Origin: Kribbella flavida DSM 17836
GTDB lineage: Bacteria > Actinomycetota > Actinomycetes > Propionibacteriales > Kribbellaceae
Reading direction: 5' to 3'
Assembly: GCF_000024345.1 (NCBI RefSeq)
Contig: NC_013729.1
Location: 7,378,001-7,442,000, forward strand
Length of the DNA: 64,000 nt
The position numbers and the translations under genes were made by a program. Positions 42,848 to 50,088 of this stretch are shown here, piece after piece. How positions within the stretch are numbered: position 1 is the stretch's first letter; every line of letters begins with the position of its first letter. The notes below the pieces were generated by a model. That model searched no databases. It was not told the origin of the DNA and saw only the letters and a list, made by a program, of their open reading frames with translations.

Positions 42848-42887
42848 TCCGGCGACTGCCGGCCGGGCCGCGGCCAGGCTGGAGGAC

Positions 42888-43466
42888 ATGAGCGAGACCA
42901 TGCAACCGAACGCCCTCGACCACCACATCTACCAGCGGCTGCTGTGGCAGCGCATCCTCGTGCTCGGCGACGAGATCAAGGACGAGAACGCCAACGCCCT
43001 GTGCGCCCAGCTGATCCTGCTGAACGCCGAGGACCCGAAGGCGGACATCTCGCTGTACATCAACTCGCCGGGCGGCTCGGTGTCGGCCGGACTGGCGATC
43101 TACGACACGATGAACTTCATCAGCAACGACGTCGCGACCTACGCGATGGGGCTGGTGGCGTCGATGGGCCAGGTGCTGCTGACCTGTGGCGCGCCCGGCA
43201 AGCGCTACTCGCTGCCGCACGCGCGGATCATGATGCACCAGCCGACCGGTGGCATGGGTGGCACGGCCAGTGACATCAAGACGCAGGCCGAGCAGTCGCT
43301 GCTGGCCAAGAAGGACCTCGCCAAGCTGCTGAGCAAGCGGACCGGCCAGCCGGAGGAGAAGGTCACCGAGGACTTCGACCGGGACCGCTGGTTCACGCCG
43401 GACCAGGCGGTGGAGTACGGCATCGTGGACCGGATCCTGACCCAGCCGGTCGCCGTCGGCGGCTGA
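42888..43466 (+). CDS. clpP: ATP-dependent Clp protease proteolytic subunit, clpP3-like paralogue
   Basis: 192 residues, usual length. The catalytic triad is Ser92 (LVASMGQ), His117 (MMHQPTGG) and Asp166 (DFDRDRWF). The peptidase forms a 14-subunit barrel fed by ClpX or ClpC. Control by a divergent PopR-like regulator marks it as the inducible clpP3-type copy rather than the housekeeping clpP1P2 pair. In Streptomyces clpP3 is followed by clpP4; here there is only one gene. GGAGG ribosome site. Confidence 0.93.
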   Translation: MSETMQPNALDHHIYQRLLWQRILVLGDEIKDENANALCAQLILLNAEDPKADISLYINSPGGSVSAGLAIYDTMNFISNDVATYAMGLVASMGQVLLTCGAPGKRYSLPHARIMMHQPTGGMGGTASDIKTQAEQSLLAKKDLAKLLSKRTGQPEEKVTEDFDRDRWFTPDQAVEYGIVDRILTQPVAVGG

Positions 43467-43545
43467 GCTCACCCGCCGCAGCCGGCTCCTGCGGTCGGCC
43501 GGGAAATCGCCGGAGCCTGCTCCCCCGTGCCGCAGGCCCCGGCGG

Positions 43546-44688
43546 TCAGGCGAGGGCCTGGTCCAGGTCCCTGATGAGGTCGTCGGGATCTTCCAGGCCG
43601 ACGCTGAGGCGGAGCAGGTCCTGGCCGGGCTTCGCCTCGGCAGCGACCAGGCGGTGCGTCAGGGCGGCCGGATGCTGGATGAGCGTGTCCACGCCGCCCA
43701 GTGAGACCGCGTGGGTGATCAGCTCGACCCTGGCCAGCAATTGCTCCGCACGGCTCGTACGGAAGGCCAGTACTGCGCCCGGCCCGATCTGTTGCCGCCC
43801 TACGAGTCCGCGCGGGTCACACTCGGGCAGGCCGGGGTAGTAGACCTTGTCCACAGCTGGATGCGTGCTGAGCCAGTCGGCGAGCTTCGCGGTGCCGGAC
43901 TGCTGCGCACGGATGCGGGTCGGCAGCGTCTGCAGCCCCCGGTGCAGCTCGTACGCCGCCAGCGGGTAGAGCAGGGCGCCGGTCACGGCCCGGACCTGCC
44001 GCAGCCGCGCGACCCAATCCGCCGGACCGACGACGACGCCGCCCATCAGGTCGCCATGACCGCCCAGGTACTTCGTTGCCGAGTGCAACACCAGGCCGGC
44101 TCCGTGCTCGGCCGGCCGCTGGAGCACCGGCGTCGCGAAGGTGTTGTCCACAACCACCGGTACGCCGCCGGCCTGGCGGGCCACGTCGGCGATGTCCACG
44201 AGCTCCACGGTCGGGTTGGCCGGGGTCTCCACCAGGACGAGCCCGGTGGCAGGACGGATCGCGTCGGCGACGGTCGACGGCGTCGCCCAGGTCACCGTCG
44301 TACCGAGCAGGCCTGTGGACAACAGATGGTCCGAGCCGCCGTAGAGCGGTCGGACGGCGACGACGTGGGGGCGGTCGGCGGCGACTGTGGCGAGCAGGCA
44401 GGCGCTGAGGGCGGCCATGCCCGTGCTGAAAGCAACCGCGCCTTCACAGCCTTCGAGCTCGGCCAAGGCCTGCTCGAAGCGGGCGACGTTCGGGTTCCAC
44501 AGTCGCTGGTAGACGAGGCTGCCGTCGCCCGGCCCGTCGCCGGCGGCCAGCCGGTCGTACGCCGCGCCGCTCGTCGCCAGGTCGGTCAACGGGTAGGTGG
44601 TGCTCAGGTCGATCGGCGGCACGTGCAGGCCGAGGGCGGTCAAGTCGTCACGGCCGGCGTGCACGGCACGGGTGTCCAACGCGGTCAT
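43546..44688 (-). CDS. Trans-sulfuration PLP enzyme (cystathionine gamma-lyase/synthase or methionine gamma-lyase)
   Basis: 380 residues, Cys/Met metabolism PLP family. The cofactor Lys lies in [11 protein letters not shown], with the motifs [45 protein letters not shown] and QHPAALTH. This fold covers cystathionine synthases and lyases and methionine gamma-lyase, and the sequence alone does not settle which. GGAGG precedes the ATG. Divergent from an Lrp-type regulator across a region with nested palindromes, so it is probably amino-acid regulated. Confidence 0.9.
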   Translation of the reverse strand: MTALDTRAVHAGRDDLTALGLHVPPIDLSTTYPLTDLATSGAAYDRLAAGDGPGDGSLVYQRLWNPNVARFEQALAELEGCEGAVAFSTGMAALSACLLATVAADRPHVVAVRPLYGGSDHLLSTGLLGTTVTWATPSTVADAIRPATGLVLVETPANPTVELVDIADVARQAGGVPVVVDNTFATPVLQRPAEHGAGLVLHSATKYLGGHGDLMGGVVVGPADWVARLRQVRAVTGALLYPLAAYELHRGLQTLPTRIRAQQSGTAKLADWLSTHPAVDKVYYPGLPECDPRGLVGRQQIGPGAVLAFRTSRAEQLLARVELITHAVSLGGVDTLIQHPAALTHRLVAAEAKPGQDLLRLSVGLEDPDDLIRDLDQALA

Positions 44689-44769
44689 CGAGGCCTCCTC
44701 CGGTCGCACCTGGTGAGCGCCAGGGTGGAAGTTCCTGCGAGAAGCACGCAAGAGTTCCGAAGAAAATTC

Positions 44770-44807
44770 GTCCACAGGTCTATCCACACGCTGTGGATTC
44801 TGTGGAC
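44770..44807. promoter_or_regulatory. Nested palindromes in the Lrp/trans-sulfuration divergent region
   Basis: GTCCACA (44770-44776) pairs with TGTGGAC (44801-44807), and inside it ATCCACA (44782-44788) pairs with TGTGGAT (44792-44798). Four half-sites around nearly one centre fit the multimeric Lrp/AsnC binding mode. TAGAGT (44814-44819), six bases before the lrp ATG, is a likely -10 box. Confidence 0.6.
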
Positions 44808-44825
44808 GGGCTCTAGAGTGAGGGC

Positions 44826-45314
44826 ATGCCGAAGGATCGTCGGACGCCCGGACCGGCTCCCCGGCCGGTGCCCGCGGGGCTCGACGAGGTGGACCGGGAA
44901 CTGGTCCGGCTGCTCAGCGCGGACGGCCGGATGCCGAACAACGCGCTCGCCGACGCGACCGGGATCGCGCCGTCGACGTGCCTGGCGCGGGTCCGGGCGT
45001 TGCGTGACCGCGGCGTCATCCGCGGCTTCCACGCCGACGTGGACCTGGCCGCGCTCGGGCGGCCGCTGCAGGCGATGGTGGCGATCCGGATCGGCGCGCA
45101 CTCGCGGGACGAGATCGACCGCTTCCGGGCGATGGTGCCCGAGTTGCCGGGGGTGCTTTCGCTGTTTCACGTCAGCGGGGCGAACGACTACCTGCTGCAC
45201 GTGGCGGCGGAGTCACCGGATGCGCTGCGTGATTTCGTGCTGGACCATCTGACGGCCGATCCGGCTGTCGTGCACGCGGAGACCAGTCTGATCTTCGAGC
45301 ACGTCCGGCTGTGA
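44826..45314 (+). CDS. Lrp/AsnC family regulator
   Basis: 162 residues. Winged helix (LDEVDRELVRLLSADGRMPNNALADATGIAPSTCLARVRALRDRGVIRGFHADVD) followed by the RAM ligand-binding domain (PLQAMVAIRIGAHSRDEIDRF; HVSGANDYLLHVAAES). These proteins sense amino acids. It is divergent from a trans-sulfuration enzyme gene, its probable target. Likely leaderless. Confidence 0.9.
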   Translation: MPKDRRTPGPAPRPVPAGLDEVDRELVRLLSADGRMPNNALADATGIAPSTCLARVRALRDRGVIRGFHADVDLAALGRPLQAMVAIRIGAHSRDEIDRFRAMVPELPGVLSLFHVSGANDYLLHVAAESPDALRDFVLDHLTADPAVVHAETSLIFEHVRL

Positions 45315-45336
45315 GCCTGTGGATAAGTCCGGGCAG

Positions 45337-45363
45337 CACAGCCCAGGACAGGCCTGGGCTGTG
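45337..45363. terminator. Bidirectional hairpin terminator
   Basis: CACAGCCCAGG (45337-45347) pairs perfectly with CCTGGGCTGTG (45353-45363) around a five-base loop, between the convergent lrp and oxidoreductase genes. Confidence 0.75.
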
Positions 45364-45374
45364 GACACCGTGGA

Positions 45375-46394
45375 TCAGCGGGGCTTCAGGCCCCAGGTTT
45401 CGGCCAGCAGAGTGTAGGAGCGGCGGCGTTCGTCCGGGTCGTGGATCGAGGTGGTGATGATCAACTCGTCCGCGCCGGCGGACTCGGCGCGGCGGGCGAG
45501 GTCGGCAGCGACCTGGTCCGGCGTACCGACCGAGACCAGGCCGGCCCACTCCTCCACGGCGGCCTTCTCGCCCTCGGACCACGGGTACGCCGCGGCCTCC
45601 TCCGGCGTCGGCAGCGGACCCGGACGGCCGGAGCGGAGCCGGAGCATGGACAGAGCGTTGGCGAGAGCGAGCTGCTCGGCGCGTTGCTCGGTCTCGGCGA
45701 CGATCGCGGCGAGCGCGAGCATCGCGTGCGGGCGGTCCTGCTGGGGCGACGGCTGGAACTGCTCGCGGTAGGCCCGCATCACGCCGGCCGGGTCGAGAGA
45801 GCCGAAGTGCCCGGCGTACGCGAAACCGGTGCCGAGGGCGGCGGCCGCCTGACCGCCGTACGCGCTGGAGCCGAGGATCCACACCGGCGGCAGCGGCACG
45901 TCGTCGGGCTGGGCGGAGATCGGGGCGAACGGGTGGCCGGCCGGGAAGCCTTCGGCGTACGCCCGAAGCTCCTGGTACTGCTCGAGGAAGTCGTCGGCGC
46001 CGAGCGCCTCGCGGCTGCGGCGCAGGGCGAGCGCGGTCCGCTGGTCCGTGCCGGGCGCGCGGCCCAGGCCGAGGTCGATCCGGCCGGGGTGCAGGCTGGC
46101 CAGCACCCGGAACGTCTCGGCGACCTTCAGCGGCGAGTGGTTCGGCAGCATGATGCCGCCGGAGCCGACCCGGAGGGTGGAGGTGGTCGCGGCGACCGCC
46201 GCGATCATCACCTCGGGACTGGAGCTGACCACGCTCGGGATGTTGTGGTGCTCGGCGAGCCAGAACCGGTGGTAGCCGGCGGCTTCCACGGTCCGCGCGA
46301 GCTCGAGCGTCTCGTGCAGCGCCCGGGAGGGGCGGGTCCCGGCCGGAACCGGGGACAGGTCGAGCACGGACAACGGCAGAGGCTCAGCAGTCAC
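45375..46394 (-). CDS. LLM-class flavin-dependent oxidoreductase
   Basis: 339 residues from a GTG at 46394. The luciferase-like TIM barrel is seen in LSVLDLSPVPAGTRPSRALHETLELARTVEAAGYHRFWLAEHHN, MLPNHSPLKVAETFRVLASLHPGRIDLGLGRAPGTD and PPVWILGSSAYGGQAAAALG. These enzymes use reduced FMN and oxygen, or F420. An FMN reductase gene lies 64 bp further along on the same strand, upstream. An 8-codon ORF ends on the start codon (GTGA overlap). A TTG four codons earlier is the alternative start. Confidence 0.88.
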   Translation of the reverse strand: MTAEPLPLSVLDLSPVPAGTRPSRALHETLELARTVEAAGYHRFWLAEHHNIPSVVSSSPEVMIAAVAATTSTLRVGSGGIMLPNHSPLKVAETFRVLASLHPGRIDLGLGRAPGTDQRTALALRRSREALGADDFLEQYQELRAYAEGFPAGHPFAPISAQPDDVPLPPVWILGSSAYGGQAAAALGTGFAYAGHFGSLDPAGVMRAYREQFQPSPQQDRPHAMLALAAIVAETEQRAEQLALANALSMLRLRSGRPGPLPTPEEAAAYPWSEGEKAAVEEWAGLVSVGTPDQVAADLARRAESAGADELIITTSIHDPDERRRSYTLLAETWGLKPR

Positions 46395-46414
46395 GTACAA
46401 CCGCAACGGCCCAC
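46391..46414 (-). CDS. Possible 7-residue leaderless mini-ORF overlapping the LLM start
   Basis: TAGGTT (46426-46421) is six bases before GTG-GGC-CGT-TGC-GGT-TGT-ACG-TGA (MGRCGCT). Its TGA overlaps the GTG of the oxidoreductase gene. Transcription from that box would make the mini-ORF leaderless and place the main gene under re-initiation. Two cysteines in seven residues suggest sensing of cysteine supply, but an ORF this short can be chance. Confidence 0.3.
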   Translation of the reverse strand: MGRCGCT

Positions 46415-46458
46415 CGGACCAACCTATTCCGCAAGCCGGCGATCGAGGCAGGTCGACC

Positions 46459-46992
46459 TCAGCCGGGGTACGGCGTGGTCGTGCGGGCGTCGCGCAGAGC
46501 GCGGGCCCACCAGGCGAGTTGGTCGAGCAGAGCGGTCGCTGCCTCGGCGGTGCCCAGCTCGGTGGGCTCGCCGTCGTCGGTGAAGCAGCCAGGGACCTGG
46601 TGGAAGCTCAGGGTCTCGCGCAGCGTGACGGCGTGCAGCTCGCCGAAGACGAGGCGGAGCTGCTCGGCGGCGCGCAGGCCGCGGGAGCGACCGCCGTACA
46701 CGATGAAGGCGACCGGTTTGGCGTACCAGGGCTCGCGGACGGCGTCGATCGCGGTCTTCAGCTCGCCGGGATAGGCGTGGTTGTACTCCGGGGTCAGCAC
46801 GACGACGCCGTCGGCCTCGGCGATTCTCGCCGGCAGGTCGATCAGCGGGGTGGTCGCGAGGTCGACCAGGTCGAGCTTGAAGTCGTCCCGCCGCTCCACC
46901 ACGCGGCCGAACCAGGCCGCGACGGTCGTGGCGAAGCGCCCGGGCTCGGCGCTGCGCACCACCAGGGCGAGTCGGAGCGGATGGACTGTCAC
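46459..46992 (-). CDS. NADPH-dependent FMN reductase family protein under a SoxR-type box
   Basis: 177 residues, flavodoxin-like fold: RLALVVRSAEPGRFATTVAAWF, the NADPH-dependent FMN reductase motif VVLTPEYNHAYPGELKTAID, and KPVAFIVYGGRSRGLRAAEQL. It reduces FMN or quinones with NAD(P)H. A SoxR-like operator lies in its promoter. In Streptomyces coelicolor a reductase of this family (SCO2478) is in the SoxR regulon, to my knowledge. The GTG start is seven bases after the -10 box, so it is leaderless. Confidence 0.9.
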   Translation of the reverse strand: MTVHPLRLALVVRSAEPGRFATTVAAWFGRVVERRDDFKLDLVDLATTPLIDLPARIAEADGVVVLTPEYNHAYPGELKTAIDAVREPWYAKPVAFIVYGGRSRGLRAAEQLRLVFGELHAVTLRETLSFHQVPGCFTDDGEPTELGTAEAATALLDQLAWWARALRDARTTTPYPG

Positions 46993-46999
46993 ACCGACG

Positions 47000-47030
47000 A
47001 CGGTAGGACCTCAACTCGACTTGAGGTCAA
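47000..47030 (-). promoter_or_regulatory. SoxR-type promoter and box
   Basis: On the minus strand TTGACC (47030-47025) and TACCGT (47005-47000) are 19 bp apart. Between and partly in them is CCTCAAGTCGAGTTGAGG (47026-47009), matching the SoxR consensus CCTCAAGTTAACTTGAGG at 15 of 18 positions. SoxR, a [2Fe-2S] MerR-family activator, responds to redox-active compounds. No soxR gene is in the window. Confidence 0.85.
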
Positions 47031-47080
47031 GCTCGCGCCTGCCGAGCGCGGGACACAAATGCAGCAGTGCGCTAAACTCG

Positions 47081-47141
47081 GGGATTTGTGGCTACCACCA
47101 GAGAATCACCGGATTTCACACCCGAGAAGCGGGGAAATCCC
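47081..47141 (+). promoter_or_regulatory. Alternative inverted repeats at the 5' end of helD
   Basis: AAATCCC (47135-47141) can pair with GGGATTT (47081-47087), and its overlapping GAAATCC (47134-47140) with GGATTTC (47111-47117). The two stems are mutually exclusive. The stretch is poorer in GC than the gene body and lies right after the likely transcription start. It may be an RNA switch, or chance within a coding N-terminus. Confidence 0.35.
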
Positions 47142-49430
47142 TCTGGGAACCAACGGAGCGCAGTTTATCACAAGGGGTTGGAATTGCTGAATCCGGTCCA
47201 GGCGGAACAGGTTCACCTGACGACTTTCTACGCGGCACTGGACCGCGAGCGCGCGCAGGCCGAGCAGCGGCGGCGCGGCGAGCAGGTGGCCGGGACCCGC
47301 AACGCGCAGGCCCTGCACCAGCGCGACGGCCGGGTCCGCGACCTGAACGCCCGGCTGGCCCGGCTGAACGCCGCCGAGGAGGGCCTGTACTTCGGCCGGC
47401 TCGACGACAGCGACGGCGAGGTCCTGCACCTCGGCCGGATCGGCCTGCACGACGAGGACTACGAACCGCTGCTGGTGGACTGGCGCGCCCCGGCAGCGCG
47501 GCCGTTCTACGTCGCCACCGCGGTGCACAACCAGGGCGTCGTCCGGCGCCGGCACATCCAGACCCGGCTGCGCCGGGTGGTCGACGTCCAGGACGAGCAG
47601 CTCGACCTGGACCGGACCGCGGCCGGCGAGTCACGGCTCGGCACCGGCGTGATGGGCGAGGCGGTGCTGCTCAAAGCGCTCGAGGCCCGCCGGACCGGCA
47701 CGATGGAATCGATCGTGCAGACCATCCAGGCCGACCAGGACCGCATCATCCGGTCCGAGCTGGCCGGAATTCTGGTCGTCCAGGGCGGTCCCGGCACCGG
47801 AAAGACCGCGATCGCGTTGCACCGGGCCGCCTACCTGCTGTACACGCACCGCGACCAGCTGGAAAAGCGCGGAATTCTGGTGGTCGGGCCGAATCCGACC
47901 TTCCTGCGCTTCATCGGCCAGGTGCTGCCGTCGCTCGGCGAGGACGGCGTCCGGCTGGTCACGCTCGCCGAGCTCTACCCCGGGCTGACCGCGACCCGGC
48001 CGGAGTCCGCCGAGGCGGCCGAGGTGAAGGGCCGGGCGGTGCTGGCGGAGGTGATCGCGCAGGCGGTGGCCGACCGGCAGTGGGTCCCGGACCAGCCGGT
48101 CGAGGTCACGGTCGACCGCACGGTGCTGCGGCTCGATCCGGCGGTCGTCGAGGGCGCGCGCTCGTGGGCCCGGGCCCGGCGGCTGACGCACAACCAGGCC
48201 CGGCCGTTCTTCCTGACCGAGATCGTCGACGCGCTGACCACGCAGTACGCCGAGATCATCGGGGCTGACCCGCTCGGTGGCGAGAACTTGCTGGACGAGT
48301 ACGACCTCGCCGAGCTGCGCAAGGAAGTCGTCGCCGAACCCGCGGTCCAGCACCTGCTGCACCGGCTCTGGCCGAACCTCAGCCCGCGCGAGCTCCTGGT
48401 CGACCTGTACGGCGACGAGCGACGGCTGGCCTCGGCAGCTCCGCAGCTGAGCGAGCTCGACCGCGAGCACCTGCTCCGGTACGGCGACGACTGGAGCCCG
48501 GCGGACGTGCCGCTGCTCGACGAGGCGGCCGAGCTGCTCGGCGACGACGGCCAGGAGGCGGCCCGGCGGAAGGCGGAACGCGCTCGGGCGATCGCGTACG
48601 CGCAAGGTTCGCTCGACCTGCTCTCCGGCTCAGGGTCGACGGACTTCGACGAGGACGACGAGTCGGAGGTGCTGACGGCCAAGGACATCCTGGACGCCGA
48701 GGCACTGGCCGAGCGGTTCGAGGCCGACGACGACCGGACCCTGGCCGAACGCGCCGCGGCCGACCGGCGCTGGACGTACGGGCACGTGATCGTCGACGAG
48801 GCGCAGGAGCTGTCGCCGATGGCGTGGCGGGCGATCGCGCGGCGGTGTCCGCTGCGGTCGATGACGCTGGTCGGCGATGTCGCGCAGACGGGTGCGGCCG
48901 GCGGCGGTACGAACTGGCGGCACGCGCTCGCGCCGAGCTTCGGGGATCGCTGGCGGCTGGCGGAGCTGACGCTGAACTATCGGACGCCGGCCGAGGTGAT
49001 GGAGCTGGCCGGGCACGTTCTGCGGCAGGTCGACCCGACCGCGAAGGCGCCGCAGTCGGTGCGGTCGACCGGGGTGAAGCCGTGGCACGTCGAGGTCGGG
49101 CCGGCCGACCAGGCGGCGTACGTGCGCAAGGTCGCGGCGGAAGAGGTGCAGCACGGGCAGGTCGGGGTGATCACGTCACGGCTGCGGCTCGAGCTTGTGC
49201 AGGAGGCGGTCGGTGACCTGACGGACGTGACGGTGCTGACCGTGGCGGGCGCGAAGGGGCTCGAGTTCGACTCGGTGCTGGTAGTCGATCCGGAGGGCAT
49301 CATGCTCGAGTCGCCCCGCGGGCTGCGCGATCTGTACGTGGCGCTGACGCGGTGCACGCAGCGGCTCGGGGTGATCGGCGAACTGCCCGACGTACTGCGC
49401 GACTCGGATGCCTGGGACGTGCGGCGTTAG
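47088..49430 (+). CDS. helD: HelD-like RNA polymerase-recycling helicase
   Basis: 780 residues. An N-terminal coiled-coil arm (VQAEQVHLTTFYAALDRERAQAEQRR) leads to a UvrD-like motor with Walker A GGPGTGKTAIALHRAAYLLYTHR, HVIVDEAQELSPMAWRAI and, late, TVAGAKGLEFDSVLVVDPE and YVALTRCTQRLGV. HelD removes stalled RNA polymerase from DNA, and some homologues confer rifampicin tolerance. The GTG at 47088 is close to the likely transcript start (TAAACT, 47073-47078). A TTG at 47184 with AAGGGG before it is the alternative, since 47088-47180 looks AT-rich and structured. The TAG stop uses the first G of element B. Confidence 0.88.
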   Translation: MATTRESPDFTPEKRGNPSGNQRSAVYHKGLELLNPVQAEQVHLTTFYAALDRERAQAEQRRRGEQVAGTRNAQALHQRDGRVRDLNARLARLNAAEEGLYFGRLDDSDGEVLHLGRIGLHDEDYEPLLVDWRAPAARPFYVATAVHNQGVVRRRHIQTRLRRVVDVQDEQLDLDRTAAGESRLGTGVMGEAVLLKALEARRTGTMESIVQTIQADQDRIIRSELAGILVVQGGPGTGKTAIALHRAAYLLYTHRDQLEKRGILVVGPNPTFLRFIGQVLPSLGEDGVRLVTLAELYPGLTATRPESAEAAEVKGRAVLAEVIAQAVADRQWVPDQPVEVTVDRTVLRLDPAVVEGARSWARARRLTHNQARPFFLTEIVDALTTQYAEIIGADPLGGENLLDEYDLAELRKEVVAEPAVQHLLHRLWPNLSPRELLVDLYGDERRLASAAPQLSELDREHLLRYGDDWSPADVPLLDEAAELLGDDGQEAARRKAERARAIAYAQGSLDLLSGSGSTDFDEDDESEVLTAKDILDAEALAERFEADDDRTLAERAAADRRWTYGHVIVDEAQELSPMAWRAIARRCPLRSMTLVGDVAQTGAAGGGTNWRHALAPSFGDRWRLAELTLNYRTPAEVMELAGHVLRQVDPTAKAPQSVRSTGVKPWHVEVGPADQAAYVRKVAAEEVQHGQVGVITSRLRLELVQEAVGDLTDVTVLTVAGAKGLEFDSVLVVDPEGIMLESPRGLRDLYVALTRCTQRLGVIGELPDVLRDSDAWDVRR

Positions 49431-49513
49431 GGAGTGTTGATTAACTCCCTGCAGTCGCGAGCAGGTGCCGTGCCGGGTGCCGCGCAGCACGCAGGGAATT
49501 GATCAACACGCCC
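49430..49513. repeat. Inverted-repeat element, copy B (84 bp)
   Basis: Left end GGGAGTGTTGATTAACTCCC and right end (minus strand) GGGCGTGTTGATCAATTCCC are inverted repeats, each preceded outside by TA. Removing the element and one TA restores TTAG, the overlapping-stop arrangement seen at 3583-3586. Both flanking convergent genes use TA plus the element's first G as a TAG stop. Interior GTGCCGCGCAG and GGAATTG are shared with copy A. Confidence 0.8.
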
Positions 49514-50088
49514 TAGTGGTCGGCGCAGCACTTCTGCTGGTGCTCGAGCTCGAACGGGATGAGCAGGCCGCCGGCGGCCGGCTGCACCTGGAGCACGGTG
49601 CCGGTCACGCGCCGGATCGGGCGGAGGAAGCCGAGCGTGTCGATGCGCGAGTCGTCCTCGACCGGGAGGCCGCCGAGGGCCTCGATCTGGTCGATGCCGC
49701 AGCGGGCCCGCAGGTCGGCGGCCGTCAGTACGCCGTACGCGTGCTCGTGGCCGGGCCAGCGGACCAGCCGGCCCGCCGACCCGAGCGCGGCCTCGACCGC
49801 GGCCACGTAGGCGCCGCGGACGAGCGTGCTCGGGCCGGCCAGGTCGGGGCTGGACGCGCCGGCACGGGTGATCGCGACCCCCGCGCCGCGCCCGGCAGCC
49901 CAAGCGCGGACGTGCTGCTCCAGCCCCACCGCGGTCCCGGTGACGGAAACCGCGTAGTGGGGCGGGCCGTCGCCTGACACCAGGTGGGTGCAGGCGACGA
50001 CCGGGGCGTGCACCGGGGCGAGCAGCTCGTGCAGAACGTGCTCGGCCTCGGTGGTGTCGCGGGCGGCCGCGTCGACGGCGATGATCAC
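49513..50088 (-). CDS. Unknown protein coupled to the His-rich PHP protein
   Basis: 191 residues with a GTG that overlaps the PHP gene's TGA (GTGA), so the two are translationally coupled. I recognise no family. It looks like two alpha/beta halves (EHVLHELLAPVHAPVVACTHLVSG; GAYVAAVEAALGSAGRLVRWPG), with no signal peptide, and it ends HQQKCCADH, a possible metal site. With its partner carrying 12 His residues in its first 27, a role in metal handling is a reasonable but untested guess. Its stop comes from inverted-repeat element B. Confidence 0.7.
   Translation of the reverse strand: MIIAVDAAARDTTEAEHVLHELLAPVHAPVVACTHLVSGDGPPHYAVSVTGTAVGLEQHVRAWAAGRGAGVAITRAGASSPDLAGPSTLVRGAYVAAVEAALGSAGRLVRWPGHEHAYGVLTAADLRARCGIDQIEALGGLPVEDDSRIDTLGFLRPIRRVTGTVLQVQPAAGGLLIPFELEHQQKCCADH

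Noticed and set aside
43467-43545. Terminator between clpP and the trans-sulfuration gene
   Set aside because: Several GC-rich partial repeats occur but no stem is longer than about six pairs without many mismatches.
45318-45326. Perfect DnaA-box sequence (TTATCCACA on the minus strand) after lrp, and similar half-sites at 44770-44807
   Set aside because: No dnaA, dnaN or other origin genes and no AT-rich unwinding region are present. A single box occurs by chance, and the other sites form a better Lrp-type palindrome.
46993-47087. Rifampicin-associated element before helD
   Set aside because: I looked for a GC-rich inverted repeat of that kind between the SoxR box and helD and saw none. 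The dyad present belongs to the FMN reductase promoter.
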